From Micromonospora echinospora (lineage in GTDB: Bacteria; Actinomycetota; Actinomycetes; Mycobacteriales; Micromonosporaceae), in contig NZ_JACHJC010000001.1 in the NCBI RefSeq assembly GCF_014203425.1, forward strand, positions 4,366,001 through 4,430,000: a DNA stretch of 64,000 nt, written 5' to 3'. The notes beneath the pieces are model-generated. The model was not told where the DNA came from. It did not search any database and saw nothing but the letters and a program-made list of their open reading frames with translations. The translations under genes and the position numbers were made by a program. Shown here piece by piece: positions 1 through 9,478 of the stretch (the stretch's first letter is position 1; the number at the start of each line of letters is the position of its first letter).

Positions 1-10
1 CCCAAGCCAC

Positions 11-301
11 AATCAGCACCACTACGGGGACGTGGTGCCATCCAACCCACCCGGACCCCACCACCACCCCGAACTGGTGTCGATCACGCAAGCAACCGGC
101 ACTCGACCGACGCCAAGGTCAACACCAGTGCGGGGAAATGGTCACATCGAACCCGCCTGAACCAGACCACTCCCCCGAGCTGGTGTCGATCACGCAACCC
201 CACGCGCAACCGGCCAAGCCAAGGTCAACACCAGTACGGGGAAGTGGTGCCATCCGACCCACCCGGACCCCACCACCTCCCCGAGCTGGCGTCGATCTCG
301 G
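11..301. repeat. Three tandem copies of an ~80-nt palindromic repeat
   Basis: Units lie at about 11-90, 115-196 and 221-301, giving a period of about 106 nt. Each has a left arm like GGTCAACACCAGTACGGGG, a short centre, and a right arm like CCCCGAGCTGGTGTCGATCA, so each RNA copy could fold into a long imperfect hairpin. The array sits directly behind the stop codon of the FAD oxidase gene that ends at 329 on the minus strand. Diverged copies of the same design occur at 16397-16949. No convincing gene is present in 1-328. Confidence 0.8.
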
Positions 302-328
302 AGGACGACACACCACTGCGCCGGACCG

Positions 329-3124
329 CTACGGCGAGGTGGCCTCGGCCAGCAGCTCCAGCAGGTGCCGGTACGGCTGCCCGGTGGCCCGCGCCAGCCC
401 GATCTCGCAGGTGCGGTTCACCGAGGCGTACCCGCCGAAGGGCCGGGACGCGACGGCGGCGGCCTCGGCCCGGGTGGCCGACGCGGTCAGCTCCGGGTGC
501 AGCAGTCCCCGGTCCCCGGCGAAGCCGCAACACTGCCAGCCCTCCGGGACCACCACCTCGTCGGCGACCGCGCGAGCCACGGTGAGCAGCGCGTCGTCCA
601 GGCCGAGCCGGACCGACGAGCAGGTGGGGTGCAGCGCGAGCGAGCCGATCCGGCGGCGCACGGTCAGCCTGGGCAGCAGCGTGCCGGCGGTGTACGCGAC
701 CGCGTCGACGACCCGCACGTCCGCGGCGCCGTCGAGCAGCCGCTCGAAGCCCTCCGTGCAGGACGCGGCGTCGCTGACCACAGGCAACGTGCCGTCGCGG
801 CTGGCCGCGCGCAGCACCGGCGGGACCCGGTCGCGCACGGCCCGGTAGCCGTCTGTGAGTCCCTTGGACGACCAGGGGGTGCCACAGCAGAGGTCGCCGA
901 TGCCGTCCGGCACTAGTAGCCGTACGCCGGCCCGCTCGGCGAGCGTGAGCAGCGCGGCGGCCACGCCGGTGCCGCCCTGCGCCGGGGCGAACAGCGTGCC
1001 CAGGCAGGAGGGCACGAACACGGCGTCCGGGTCGTCGGCCGGGTGGGGGTGCCGCGCGGTGCCGCCGCGGGGCAGGTCCCGTTGCCACCGCGGCACGCGG
1101 TCGGCGCCGAGCACCGCGCGGGCGGCCCGGGTGGCGGCCTCGGGCAGCGCCGCAGGCAGCGCGCCGGCCAGGTCGAGCCCGCGGGCCATGCCCCGGGTGG
1201 TCGCGCCCCACCGACGGGCCGCCGCCCGCCAGCCGGTCGACGTGGCCCGGCCGTGCTCCTCGGCGCGCAGCCGCTTGACCAGGTCACCTGTGTTGATCAG
1301 GACCGGGCAGGCGGTGGCGCACATGCCGTCGACGGCGCAGGTCTGCACCGCGTCGTAGTCGTAGTCGTCGGTCAGTTCCCGGACCAGCGCGGTGTCGCCG
1401 GCGGCCTGCGCGGCGGCGATCTCCCGGCGCAGCACGATGCGCTGCCGGGGCGTGGTCGTGAGGTCGCGGCTGGGGCAGACCGGCTCGCAGTAGCCGCACT
1501 CGACGCAGCGGTCCACCTCCTCCTCCACCGTCGGCACGGTCTTGAGGTGCCGCATGTGGATCTCCGGGTCGTCGCTGAGCAGCACGCCCGGGTTGAGCAC
1601 GCCGTCGGGGTCGCAGAGCGTCTTCAGCTCCCGCATCACCTCGTACAGCTCGTCGCCGAACTGGCGGCGCACGTACGGGGCCATCACCCGGCCGGTGCCG
1701 TGCTCCGCCTTGAGCGTGCCGCCGTGGCCGAGCACCAGGTCGACCATCTCCTCGGTGAAGTCGGCGTACCGTGCCGGGGCCTCGCCGCCGTCGAACCGCT
1801 CGTTGAGCATGAAGTGCAGGTTGCCGTCCTTGGCGTGGCCGAAGATGACGCTGTCGGCGTACCGGTGCCGCTCGAACAGGTCGGCCAGCGAGGCGCAGGT
1901 GCCGGCGAGGGCCTCGACCGGCACGGCGATGTCCTCCAGCAGCGCCGTGGTGCCGGACGGGCGCGCGCCGGCCACCGCGGCGTACAGGCCCTTGCGGATG
2001 TGCCACAGCGCGGCCCGCGCGGCGGGCTCGCCGCTGAGCCGGGCCGGGGCGCTCAACGGCAGGCCGGCGAGCACCGGGCCGGCGTCGGCGACCCGCGCGG
2101 CCAGCGCCTGCGGGTCGGACTCCTGCCACTCCACGAGCAGCGCGGCGTGGCCCCGCACGGCCAGGCCACGCAGCGCGGCGTCCGCCTTCGGGTCACGCTG
2201 GGCCACCCGCAGGGCGACGGCGTCGAGCAGCTCGACCGCCGCCGGCCCGGCCGCCACCAGGGCGGGCATGGCGGCCGTCGCCGCGCCGAGGGAGTCGAAG
2301 ACCAGCAGGCCCGTCGCGGCGTGCCGGTGCACGGGTACGGTGCGGAACGTCGCCGACGCGACGAACGCGAGCGTGCCCTCGCTGCCCACCACGAGCCGGG
2401 TGAGCAGATCGGCCGGGTCGTCGTGGTCGAGGAACGCGTTCACGCCGTACCCCATGGTGTTCTTCATGGCGTACTGGGCGCGGATGCGGCGCACCGAGTC
2501 GCTGTTGCCGCGTACCCGGTCGCGCAGCCGCAGCAGCCCGGCGTGCAGTGCCGGTTCGGCGGCGCGCAGCCGGGCGTCGGCGTCCGGGGCGCCGGTGTCG
2601 AGCACGGTGCCGCTGGGCAGCACGAGCACCAGCGACTCCAGCGTCCGGTACGTGTTGAACTCGGTTCCGCAGGTCATGCCGCTGGAGTTGTTGGCGACCA
2701 CGCCGCCGACCGTGCACGCGGACTCGCTGGCCGGATCGGGGCCGAATTTGCGGCCGTACGGCGCGAGCCGGGCGTTGACCTGCCGGAGCACCACTCCCGG
2801 TTGCACCCGCACCCGCCGGCCGTCGTCGAGCACGCTCAGGTCGCGGAAGTGCCGCCGTACGTCGACGAGCAGCCGGTCGGTGACCGCCTGGCCGCTGAGG
2901 CTGGTGCCGCCGGAGCGGAACGTCAGCGGCGTGCCGGTGCGGCGGCTGTGCGCCAGCAGCGCGGCGACCTGGCCGGCGTCGGACGGGGTGATCACCGCGC
3001 CGGGGTGCAGCAGGTAGTGCGAGGCGTCGTGGGCCATCCGCAGCCGGTCCGCGGCCCGGGTCGCCACGCCGCCGGGCACCACCGCCTCAAGCCCGGCCCG
3101 CGCGGACGCGCTCAGCTCTCTCAT
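329..3124 (-). CDS. FAD-linked oxidase with 4Fe-4S and CCG domains (D-lactate/glycolate dehydrogenase-like)
   Basis: Predicted flavoprotein of about 931 residues that oxidises a 2-hydroxy acid such as D-lactate or glycolate and passes electrons to iron-sulfur clusters. The N-terminal half is a VAO/PCMH-type FAD domain (RSGGTSLSGQ nucleotide-binding loop). The middle has two ferredoxin-like cysteine motifs (CVECGYCEPVCP and CAVDGMCATACP). The C-terminal part has CCG-type repeats (CCGTPWSSKG and CCGFAGDRG) as in heterodisulfide reductase/GlpC-like subunits. The length fits the fused DLD/GlcD-plus-GlpC family. I chose the ATG at 3124 because GGAGG lies 11 nt upstream; GTG codons at 3130 and 3133 are alternatives. 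The exact substrate is not visible. Confidence 0.92.
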   Translation of the reverse strand: MRELSASARAGLEAVVPGGVATRAADRLRMAHDASHYLLHPGAVITPSDAGQVAALLAHSRRTGTPLTFRSGGTSLSGQAVTDRLLVDVRRHFRDLSVLDDGRRVRVQPGVVLRQVNARLAPYGRKFGPDPASESACTVGGVVANNSSGMTCGTEFNTYRTLESLVLVLPSGTVLDTGAPDADARLRAAEPALHAGLLRLRDRVRGNSDSVRRIRAQYAMKNTMGYGVNAFLDHDDPADLLTRLVVGSEGTLAFVASATFRTVPVHRHAATGLLVFDSLGAATAAMPALVAAGPAAVELLDAVALRVAQRDPKADAALRGLAVRGHAALLVEWQESDPQALAARVADAGPVLAGLPLSAPARLSGEPAARAALWHIRKGLYAAVAGARPSGTTALLEDIAVPVEALAGTCASLADLFERHRYADSVIFGHAKDGNLHFMLNERFDGGEAPARYADFTEEMVDLVLGHGGTLKAEHGTGRVMAPYVRRQFGDELYEVMRELKTLCDPDGVLNPGVLLSDDPEIHMRHLKTVPTVEEEVDRCVECGYCEPVCPSRDLTTTPRQRIVLRREIAAAQAAGDTALVRELTDDYDYDAVQTCAVDGMCATACPVLINTGDLVKRLRAEEHGRATSTGWRAAARRWGATTRGMARGLDLAGALPAALPEAATRAARAVLGADRVPRWQRDLPRGGTARHPHPADDPDAVFVPSCLGTLFAPAQGGTGVAAALLTLAERAGVRLLVPDGIGDLCCGTPWSSKGLTDGYRAVRDRVPPVLRAASRDGTLPVVSDAASCTEGFERLLDGAADVRVVDAVAYTAGTLLPRLTVRRRIGSLALHPTCSSVRLGLDDALLTVARAVADEVVVPEGWQCCGFAGDRGLLHPELTASATRAEAAAVASRPFGGYASVNRTCEIGLARATGQPYRHLLELLAEATSP

Positions 3125-3172
3125 GATCACCACAACCTCCCCCGCCCCACACTAGTCACGTCCCGGGCGGCC

Positions 3173-3943
3173 TCAGTCCGGGGCGATCCGGGCCAGCACC
3201 CGGCGCTGGAAGGCCCGCGCGGCCGGACCGGACGGCGGGATACCGCCCCGGCGGGCGTCGATCGAGGCCCGGATCAGCGCGGCGTCCGGGTCGTCGGCGG
3301 CGACCCGCAGCCCGGCCTCGACCTTGCCCAGCCAGACGCCGTCGCGGCTGCGCACCAGCGCGCGGCACGCGCCGAGCACCGCGTCCTCCGCGCCGGGGGC
3401 CGGTTCGTCGCCGGGTGGCGTGGGCAGCGCCAGCCACCAGCGCAGCGCGTCGGCCAGCAGCGCCCGCAGCTCCTGCGGGGACGGGTCGGCGAACATGTCG
3501 GCGGCGGGTGGGCCGAGCAGCGTCCGGCCGGACTGGCGCAGGATGCTGCGGTCCAGCGCGTACCAGAACCGGCCGTCGGCGGCGGGCCGGTCCGCCGGGT
3601 CGCAGGTGGCCCGGAACGGCATTGTGGCACCGGTGTTCAGCTCGACCTCGAAGCCCGGCTCCGGGGTGCCGGAGGCGGCCACGTCCCGGCGGTAGACCAC
3701 CAGCTCCAGGCCGCGCGCCGGGCAGGGCAGCGACTCGTGCCGCAGCCGGTCCACCAGCGCCCGCTTGGCCGCCTCCGGCAGCGGCCCGGCGACCAGCAGC
3801 GCCACGTCCACGTCGCTGCGCCCCGGCTGGTACGCGCCCAGCCCGACCGACCCGGCCGCGTACGCCCCCACGAGGTCGTCGCCGAGCACGTCCCGGGAGC
3901 GGTGGACCAGTTCGTCCAGGTAGTCGCGGATGTCGTCGCGCAT
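3173..3943 (-). CDS. Nucleotidyltransferase-fold protein, aminoglycoside adenylyltransferase-like
   Basis: About 256 residues. The N-terminus has the polymerase-beta-type signature GSVGLGAYQPGRSDVDVALL, with the GS turn and the metal-binding D-x-D pair, followed by a C-terminal helical region like that of AadA/ANT(3'')-type or DUF4111 proteins. Such enzymes transfer a nucleotide from ATP to a small molecule; many chromosomal members have no known substrate, so resistance should not be assumed. It follows the lipid-kinase gene by 29 nt on the same strand and is probably co-transcribed with it. The reading frame stays open far upstream into the kinase gene, but the ATG at 3943 starts exactly where family homology begins. 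Confidence 0.82.
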   Translation of the reverse strand: MRDDIRDYLDELVHRSRDVLGDDLVGAYAAGSVGLGAYQPGRSDVDVALLVAGPLPEAAKRALVDRLRHESLPCPARGLELVVYRRDVAASGTPEPGFEVELNTGATMPFRATCDPADRPAADGRFWYALDRSILRQSGRTLLGPPAADMFADPSPQELRALLADALRWWLALPTPPGDEPAPGAEDAVLGACRALVRSRDGVWLGKVEAGLRVAADDPDAALIRASIDARRGGIPPSGPAARAFQRRVLARIAPD

Positions 3944-3972
3944 GCCGGCATCCTGCCCCGGCGCGGGCGCGG

Positions 3973-4908
3973 TCAGTCCGGCGGGTCGGGACAGCACACG
4001 GTCAGCGCGCCCGGCACCACCTTGACCTTGAGCCGTTTCGCCTTGCCCCGGGCGCCGCCGTCCAGCTCGTACGTCTTCGGCGCGTCGAACCGCACCGTGA
4101 TCTTGCGGCCCCGGGTGATCCGCACGAACGGCGACTCCTCGGAGCGCCCGGCGGCCATCCGGCCCAGCGTGCGCGCCCAGTCCACGGCGCCGCTGGCGGT
4201 GGCCACGCCGACCTCCAGCGCCCCGTCGTCGGGGCGGGCGTCGTCGAAGGCCGGGATGCCGCCGGTGATGGTGCCGACGTTGCCGAACAGCACACAGCTC
4301 GCCTCGTCGTCGAACCAGTCCGCGCCGTCGACCCGGATCCGGGTCCGTACGCACTCGCCGCGCACGTGCCGCAGCCCGGTCCACACGTACGCGATCCGGC
4401 CGAACCGGCCCTTGAGCTGCCGGTCGGCGTCACGGATCAGGTCGCCGTCGAACCCGGCGCCGGCCATCACCGCGAAGTGCTCCCCGTTGATCCGGCCGAG
4501 GTCCAGCTCGCGGCGGCGGCCGTGCAGCGCGATCCGTACCGCCTTCTGCAGGTCGACGGGGATGCCGAGGTTGACCGCGAACAGGTTGGCGGTGCCGGCC
4601 GGCAGGATGCCCATCGGCACGCCGCTTCCGGCCAGCGCGTCGGCGCACCGCTGCACCATGCCGTCGCCGCCCCACACCAGCACCAGCTCGGCGCCGGAGT
4701 CCAGCGCCGCGCGGACCCGCTTGGGCGCCTTGCGGCTCTTCGGCACCTCGTACCAGAGAAGCCGCCCGACGCCGGCGCCGACGAGCCGCGAACGCAGCTC
4801 GTCGAGGCCGCCCCCGAAAGTCTTCTTCCGATGGGCGACGACAGCGACCACACCGGACGGAGGTACGGCGGGGGCGGTGTCCGGGCGTTCGGCAGTGCTC
4901 GTCTCCAT
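3973..4908 (-). CDS. Diacylglycerol kinase-family lipid kinase
   Basis: About 311 residues, the size of bacterial YegS/DgkB-type kinases, which phosphorylate a lipid such as diacylglycerol at the inner membrane. The nucleotide-binding motif reads VWGGDGMVQR and is followed by GILPAGTANLFAVNLGIP, the conserved glycine-rich stretch of the DAGK catalytic domain. A second half with the DGALEVGV segment matches the C-terminal beta domain. The usual GGDGT motif carries Met in place of Thr, which may affect phosphate binding. The ATG at 4908 was chosen because the frame before it is low-complexity and antisense to a secreted-protein gene. First gene of a probable pair with the nucleotidyltransferase downstream. 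Confidence 0.85.
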   Translation of the reverse strand: METSTAERPDTAPAVPPSGVVAVVAHRKKTFGGGLDELRSRLVGAGVGRLLWYEVPKSRKAPKRVRAALDSGAELVLVWGGDGMVQRCADALAGSGVPMGILPAGTANLFAVNLGIPVDLQKAVRIALHGRRRELDLGRINGEHFAVMAGAGFDGDLIRDADRQLKGRFGRIAYVWTGLRHVRGECVRTRIRVDGADWFDDEASCVLFGNVGTITGGIPAFDDARPDDGALEVGVATASGAVDWARTLGRMAAGRSEESPFVRITRGRKITVRFDAPKTYELDGGARGKAKRLKVKVVPGALTVCCPDPPD

Positions 4909-5076
4909 GGCCCCGCTGGTACCCGGAGGGCGCGCGTCCCACGCCTGCGCCGGGCGCGACGCGCCCGGAACGCGACGCGCGCGAACCGGCCGGCGTCGTA
5001 CTGTGCCCGGACGGCCACGTTCGGTACAGTGCGGGCGATGATCCGCGCCGCGGGGCGCGGATCCGGAGGGTGTGCG

Positions 5077-6048
5077 ATGACGCGACGGACCGGGTGGGTG
5101 GCGCACTACACGCTGCGCCTCGGTCTGCTGCTCGGCGGCGTGGCCGCCGCGTGGGGCGCGCACGAGGTCGTGGCCGGCTCGGCCGCCCATGCCGCCGACC
5201 GCCCGCCGCTCACGGCCGCCGTGGAGACGCTCACCCACACGCTCGGCACGGTTCTCGGCCTGCCGACGTCCGGGTCCGACAACGTCGAGCCCACGCCCGC
5301 CGCCGCGCCGACGACGCCGGAGGCGGTCCCGGCCGCCGCGACGCCGGTCACCGAGGGCCTGTGCCCGGCCACCGGCCCGGTACGCGATCACCTGCTCACG
5401 CCGGTCGCGGAGGTCCTGCGCCCGCTCACCGGCCCGGTCACGACGGACGTGCTCGAACCGGTCGCGGACGTGTTGTCCCCGGTGGTGGAACCGCTGAGCC
5501 CGATCCTCGGCCCGGTCTGGCGGGGCCTGGAACCGGTGGTCGCACCGCTGGACCCGGTGCTCGACCCGCTCAGCCCGGTGACCGATCTGCTCGACCCACC
5601 GGCGGCGCCGGTGCCCGGACCGGCCGACCCGGCTGACGCGACCGATCCCGCTGACCTGGCTGACCCGGCTGATCCCGCCGACCTGGCTGATCCGACCGGC
5701 CCCGCTGATCCCGCCGCACCGGCCCCGACGGCAGCGCCCGCCCGCAGAAGCGCCGGCGTTCCGGTCGCCGCCTACCCGCAGACGCGGGCCTTCGCCGTCG
5801 GACCGCAGGGGGCCGCCGTCCGTACCGGCACACCTGCCGTCCGCACGGCGGCCGACTTCGCGCCGACACCCGTCGCGCCGCAGCCGTTCGACGGCGCGAG
5901 CCACGCCGGCGGCGCGGTGCACAGCGAGGCGGCCGACGCGGACGCGTGCCGCTGGGGGCTGCCGACACTCGCCCACCAGTACGGGCGCCCGGCACACGAA
6001 CGCCTGCCGGCCTCCCGCACGTCGCGTCCCGGCACCAGACCCGCCTGA
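5077..6048 (+). CDS. Secreted low-complexity Pro/Asp/Ala-rich protein, function unknown
   Basis: Hypothetical protein of about 323 residues. A strong ribosome site (GGAGGG, 6 nt spacing) fixes the ATG at 5077. Residues 1-40 form an N-terminal signal or anchor (basic start, then LRLGLLLGGVAAAWG and a possible cleavage after SAAHA). The next segment repeats PV/EPV/SPV/GPV units about every ten residues (LEPVADVLSPVVEPLSPILG), then comes a short tandem DPADLADPADPADLADP run, then an Ala/Pro-rich tail. No enzyme motif is visible. The composition suggests an extended surface or secreted linker-like protein. It is transcribed divergently from the lipid kinase. Confidence 0.7.
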   Translation: MTRRTGWVAHYTLRLGLLLGGVAAAWGAHEVVAGSAAHAADRPPLTAAVETLTHTLGTVLGLPTSGSDNVEPTPAAAPTTPEAVPAAATPVTEGLCPATGPVRDHLLTPVAEVLRPLTGPVTTDVLEPVADVLSPVVEPLSPILGPVWRGLEPVVAPLDPVLDPLSPVTDLLDPPAAPVPGPADPADATDPADLADPADPADLADPTGPADPAAPAPTAAPARRSAGVPVAAYPQTRAFAVGPQGAAVRTGTPAVRTAADFAPTPVAPQPFDGASHAGGAVHSEAADADACRWGLPTLAHQYGRPAHERLPASRTSRPGTRPA

Positions 6049-6179
6049 CCGGGCTCCACAGGCACCACAGTCGATCCGGATCACGGGTGTGTCCCGCCCG
6101 ACTGCCGCGTTCGCGCGGCGGCGCCGTCGTCCGGCGCCCGCAACCGACCCGATCAAGCCTGTGAAACAGGAGTTCGTTC

Positions 6180-6851
6180 ATGAGCACTGCCCTGCCCGTC
6201 GCGCGCGCCCGGTGGTGCGACATCGGCCGCATCGCCGATCTCGTCGCCGAGGCCCTGACGCCCACCGCCCTGGCCGGCTGGCTCGTCCCCGACGCGCCGC
6301 GCCGCCTGCCGGTCCTCGCCGCCGTGGCGCGGATCTGGACCGAGCACGCGCTTCTCTTCGGTGACGCGTTCCTGCGCCCCGACGGCAACGCCGCCACCGT
6401 GTGGTTCCACCGCTACCGGCCGATCCCGGCGCCCCACCGGTACGCCGATCGTCTCGCCGCCGCCGCCGGCCCGCACGAGGAGCGGTTCCGCCGCCTCGGT
6501 GAGGCGCTGGCCGCCCGGCGTCCGGTCGAGCCGCACAACCACCTGGCGCTGCTGGCCGCTCCCCGGGGCGGAGCGGCGGAGGCGCTCGCCGGGGCACAGC
6601 GCCGGATGGACACATTGAGCCTGCCCACGTACGCGCACCCGTGCGCCGGGGAGCAGGAGGACCTGCTGCGGCGGCTCGGCTACACCGCAGGGGAGACCTT
6701 CGCGGCCCCGGACGGCACCGAACTGCGGGCGCTGTGGCGGTCAACGCCGTTGCGTGCGGGCGGCGGCGGCAACGACCGCTGGCCGGTACGCCACCGCGGC
6801 CCCGGCCGCGCGGACCGCGACGGCCGGGCCGCCCGCTGGGCGGCACGCTGA
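6180..6851 (+). CDS. GNAT-like N-acetyltransferase
   Basis: About 223 residues. The overall pattern resembles Streptomyces-type GNAT proteins of about 200 residues: an N-terminal RARWCDIGRIADLVAEAL start, a central LALLAAPRGGAAEALAGAQRR in the acetyl-CoA-binding region, and a C-terminal LGYTAGETFAAPDGTELRALWR. The canonical Q/RxxGxG/A loop is weak. The tail after residue 195 is Arg/Gly-rich and poorly conserved-looking. AGGAG lies 7 nt before the ATG. Substrate unknown. A perfect hairpin follows the gene. Confidence 0.65.
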   Translation: MSTALPVARARWCDIGRIADLVAEALTPTALAGWLVPDAPRRLPVLAAVARIWTEHALLFGDAFLRPDGNAATVWFHRYRPIPAPHRYADRLAAAAGPHEERFRRLGEALAARRPVEPHNHLALLAAPRGGAAEALAGAQRRMDTLSLPTYAHPCAGEQEDLLRRLGYTAGETFAAPDGTELRALWRSTPLRAGGGGNDRWPVRHRGPGRADRDGRAARWAAR

Positions 6852-6864
6852 CCGGTTGACCCGG

Positions 6865-6892
6865 GCCGGGGCGGCCGCTCAGCCGCCCCGGC
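6865..6892 (+). terminator. Hairpin terminator after the GNAT gene
   Basis: Perfect 11-bp inverted repeat GCCGGGGCGGC / GCCGCCCCGGC around a 6-nt loop, 13 nt after the stop codon. There is no U-run, as is usual in actinobacteria. Confidence 0.7.
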
Positions 6893-7067
6893 TCCGGCTC
6901 GCCGACTGCCGGCAGCCGGTCCACGCCCGCCGCCGGTCAGCGGTGGGAGTCGCGGGCCGCGGACGCCGGTTCCCGCCACACCGGCCGACGTCGTCGGCCG
7001 GTGCCGTCGCCGCGGCTCGGTTAGCCTGCGAGCCGGGCACGACTTCGCCGAGCAGCCGGAGGTAACG

Positions 7068-9386
7068 GTGCGAGGAACGGGAGAGACCCGGGGACCGGCC
7101 GGCGCCACCGCCGCGAGCCCGAAGCGCAAGCGGCGGCGTCTGGCGGTCGTCCTCGCGGTCTGCGTGCTGCTGGCCGGGTGCGGGCTGGTCGCTGGCGGCT
7201 ACTACTTCGACAGCGTGCCCACGCCCAGCGACCTGAAGCTGCCCGAGTCGACAACCGTCTACTACGCCGACGGGCGCACGCCGATGGCGAAGCTGGGCGC
7301 GCAGAACCGCACCATCGTGCCGTACGACCAGATGAACGACTCGGCCAAGCAGGCGATCGTGGCGGCCGAGGACCGGACGTTCTGGACCAACCGCGGCATC
7401 GACTTCAAGGGCGTGCTGCGCGCCGCCTGGGCCAACGTGAGCGGCGGCCAGCGGCAGGGCGCGTCAACGCTCACCCAGCAGTACGCGCGCATCGCCGCCG
7501 ACCTGCGCGGGGTCACCTACTCCCGCAAGCTGCGCGAGGCGGTGATCGCCTGGAAGCTCGACGACGCGTACTCCAAGGAGGAGATCCTCGGCTTCTACCT
7601 GAACACCGTGCCGTTCGGCCGGGGCGCGTACGGGATCGAGGCGGCCGCGCAGACGTACTTCGGCAAGACGGTGCGCCGGGACGCGCCGCCCGAGCGGCAG
7701 CTCACCCAGGCCGAGGCGATGGTGCTCTGCGCCATGGTGAAGCAGCCGGAGGCGGATCCGGCCGACCCCGAGGGCACGCCCGGCTACGACCCGCGCCGCA
7801 ACGCGCTTGCCAGACAGAACTCGATCGACCGCTGGAACTACATCCGCGACGGCATGGTCAAGCTCGGCTATCTGACGTCGCAGCAGGCGGCGGACCTCGC
7901 GTACCCGGACACGGTCCGCCCGATCGACAAGGACGCGGGCCGGTCCGACCTGGACCGGCCGACCGGCCTGGTGGTCAACCACGTGCTGGCCGAGCTGCGC
8001 GGGACCGAGCCGTTCCGCGGCAAGCCGGACGAGGTGATCCGCGACGGCGGCTACCGCATCGTCACCACCATCGACAGGCGCGTGCAGGACGCGGCCGAGG
8101 CGGCGGCGGACATCCGCCGGGACACCGCCCCGCGAGCGGTGCGCGGGCAACCGCGGAACTGGCAGGCGGCGCTGGTGGCGGTGGAGCCGGGCACCGGCCG
8201 GGTGCTCGGCTACTACGGCGGCGACAAGGGCTCGGGAGCTGACTACGCGGGCTGGTACTCCGACGAGGACGGCCAGGCCCGCGGCTTCGGCCAGCATCCG
8301 CCGGGGTCGTCGTTCAAGGTGTACGACCTGGCCGCCGCCGTACGCGACGGGATCTCGGTGAAGGAGCGGTTCGACTCGCCGGACACCAAGGAGTTCCCCG
8401 CCTCGGGGCGCACGAAGGGCAGCGCGGCCGGGCCGATCCGCAACGCCGAGCGTGCGCCCTGCCAGCCGGACTGCGCGCTCTGGGAGGCCACTGTCGCCTC
8501 GCTCAACGTCACCTATTTCGAGCTGACCGAGCGGCTCGGCACCGACAAGGTGATCGAGATGGCCCGGCAGGCGGGCGTGGAGTCGATGTGGGAGACGGTC
8601 CGGGGCAACCCCCGGCCGCAGCGCGTCGACCTGCGCAGCGACCCCGCCGACGAGGTGGCGGAGCGGTTCTCCACCGAGGTCGGCATCGGGCAGTACGGGA
8701 TCACCGTGCAGGACCATGCGAACGGGATGGCCACGTTCGCGGCCGGCGGCAAGCGGGCCGACGCGCACTTCGTCCGGTCGGTGAGCAAGGACGACGAGGA
8801 GGTGTGGACCGAGCAACTGCGCACCACGGACCTGGGGCTGGACCGGGAGGCGATCGACCAGCTGAACTGGACGCTGCGCCGGGTCCGGGCGGCCAAGCTG
8901 GACAACGGCTGGGACTCCGCCGGCAAGACCGGCACCTGGCAGGCCGGGCAGAGCACCACCCAGAACGTGCACACCTGGATGGTGGGCTGGACCGGCGCGC
9001 TGGCCTCGGCGGTGTGGCTGGGCACCACCAACGGCAAACCGCTGCGGACGAGCGGCGGCAGCTACGAGGTGTACGGCTCCACGGGCGCCGCGCCGATCTG
9101 GCGGCAGTTCATGACCAAGGCCACCGAGGCGATGAAGCTCGACCCGGACAAGTACCGCTTCGGTGAGCCGAAGTTTCCCGGCGACGCCCCGGAGCCGACC
9201 GGGTCGGTGCCGCCGCCGTCCACCGCCGCTCCCACGCCGTCCGGCTCCCCGAGCCCGAGCCCGACCCCGTCGAGCCCCAGCCCGAGCCCGGAGCCGACCG
9301 GTCGGCCGACGTCGCGGCCCACGCTGACGCCCTCGCTGCCGCCGCCGCCCACCGTCGCGCCGACGCGGACCCGCGGCCCGCGCTGA
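7068..9386 (+). CDS. Class A penicillin-binding protein (bifunctional glycosyltransferase/transpeptidase)
   Basis: About 772 residues. Polymerises and cross-links peptidoglycan outside the membrane. A basic cytoplasmic N-terminus (KRKRRRLAVVLAV) and one membrane anchor (about residues 25-45) precede the GT51 domain, with catalytic Glu near residue 101 in AAEDRTFW and the STLTQQYAR and YLNTVPFG motifs. The transpeptidase domain has S414-SF-K417 (SxxK), S478-L-N480 (SxN) and K620-T-G. The last about 70 residues are Pro/Ser/Thr-rich (PSPTPSSPSPSPEP), a wall-spanning type tail. The GTG start is supported by GGAGG 5 nt upstream. A hairpin lies downstream. Confidence 0.95.
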   Translation: MRGTGETRGPAGATAASPKRKRRRLAVVLAVCVLLAGCGLVAGGYYFDSVPTPSDLKLPESTTVYYADGRTPMAKLGAQNRTIVPYDQMNDSAKQAIVAAEDRTFWTNRGIDFKGVLRAAWANVSGGQRQGASTLTQQYARIAADLRGVTYSRKLREAVIAWKLDDAYSKEEILGFYLNTVPFGRGAYGIEAAAQTYFGKTVRRDAPPERQLTQAEAMVLCAMVKQPEADPADPEGTPGYDPRRNALARQNSIDRWNYIRDGMVKLGYLTSQQAADLAYPDTVRPIDKDAGRSDLDRPTGLVVNHVLAELRGTEPFRGKPDEVIRDGGYRIVTTIDRRVQDAAEAAADIRRDTAPRAVRGQPRNWQAALVAVEPGTGRVLGYYGGDKGSGADYAGWYSDEDGQARGFGQHPPGSSFKVYDLAAAVRDGISVKERFDSPDTKEFPASGRTKGSAAGPIRNAERAPCQPDCALWEATVASLNVTYFELTERLGTDKVIEMARQAGVESMWETVRGNPRPQRVDLRSDPADEVAERFSTEVGIGQYGITVQDHANGMATFAAGGKRADAHFVRSVSKDDEEVWTEQLRTTDLGLDREAIDQLNWTLRRVRAAKLDNGWDSAGKTGTWQAGQSTTQNVHTWMVGWTGALASAVWLGTTNGKPLRTSGGSYEVYGSTGAAPIWRQFMTKATEAMKLDPDKYRFGEPKFPGDAPEPTGSVPPPSTAAPTPSGSPSPSPTPSSPSPSPEPTGRPTSRPTLTPSLPPPPTVAPTRTRGPR

Positions 9387-9428
9387 CGCGGCCGGGCGCC
9401 CGGCCCTGGTCGGCGGTGGGTCCGCGCG

Positions 9429-9462
9429 GCGGTGGCCGGCTCGGGGCGGTGGCCGGCTCGGG
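9429..9462. repeat. 17-nt direct repeat, two copies
   Basis: GCGGTGGCCGGCTCGGG occurs twice back to back and begins a third, partial copy. It sits between the PBP stop codon and the following hairpin. No function is apparent. Confidence 0.6.
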
Positions 9463-9478
9463 GCGGTGGCGGCCTCGC

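Noticed and set aside
11..301. CRISPR-like array
   Set aside because: Only three units, each itself palindromic over 80 nt, with no short spacers of constant length and no cas genes.
1043..5041. Very long plus-strand open frame (about 1332 codons) opposite the FAD oxidase, nucleotidyltransferase and lipid kinase
   Set aside because: It is antisense to three genes with clear motifs; low-complexity Arg/Ala/Gly/Val translation typical of high-GC shadow frames.
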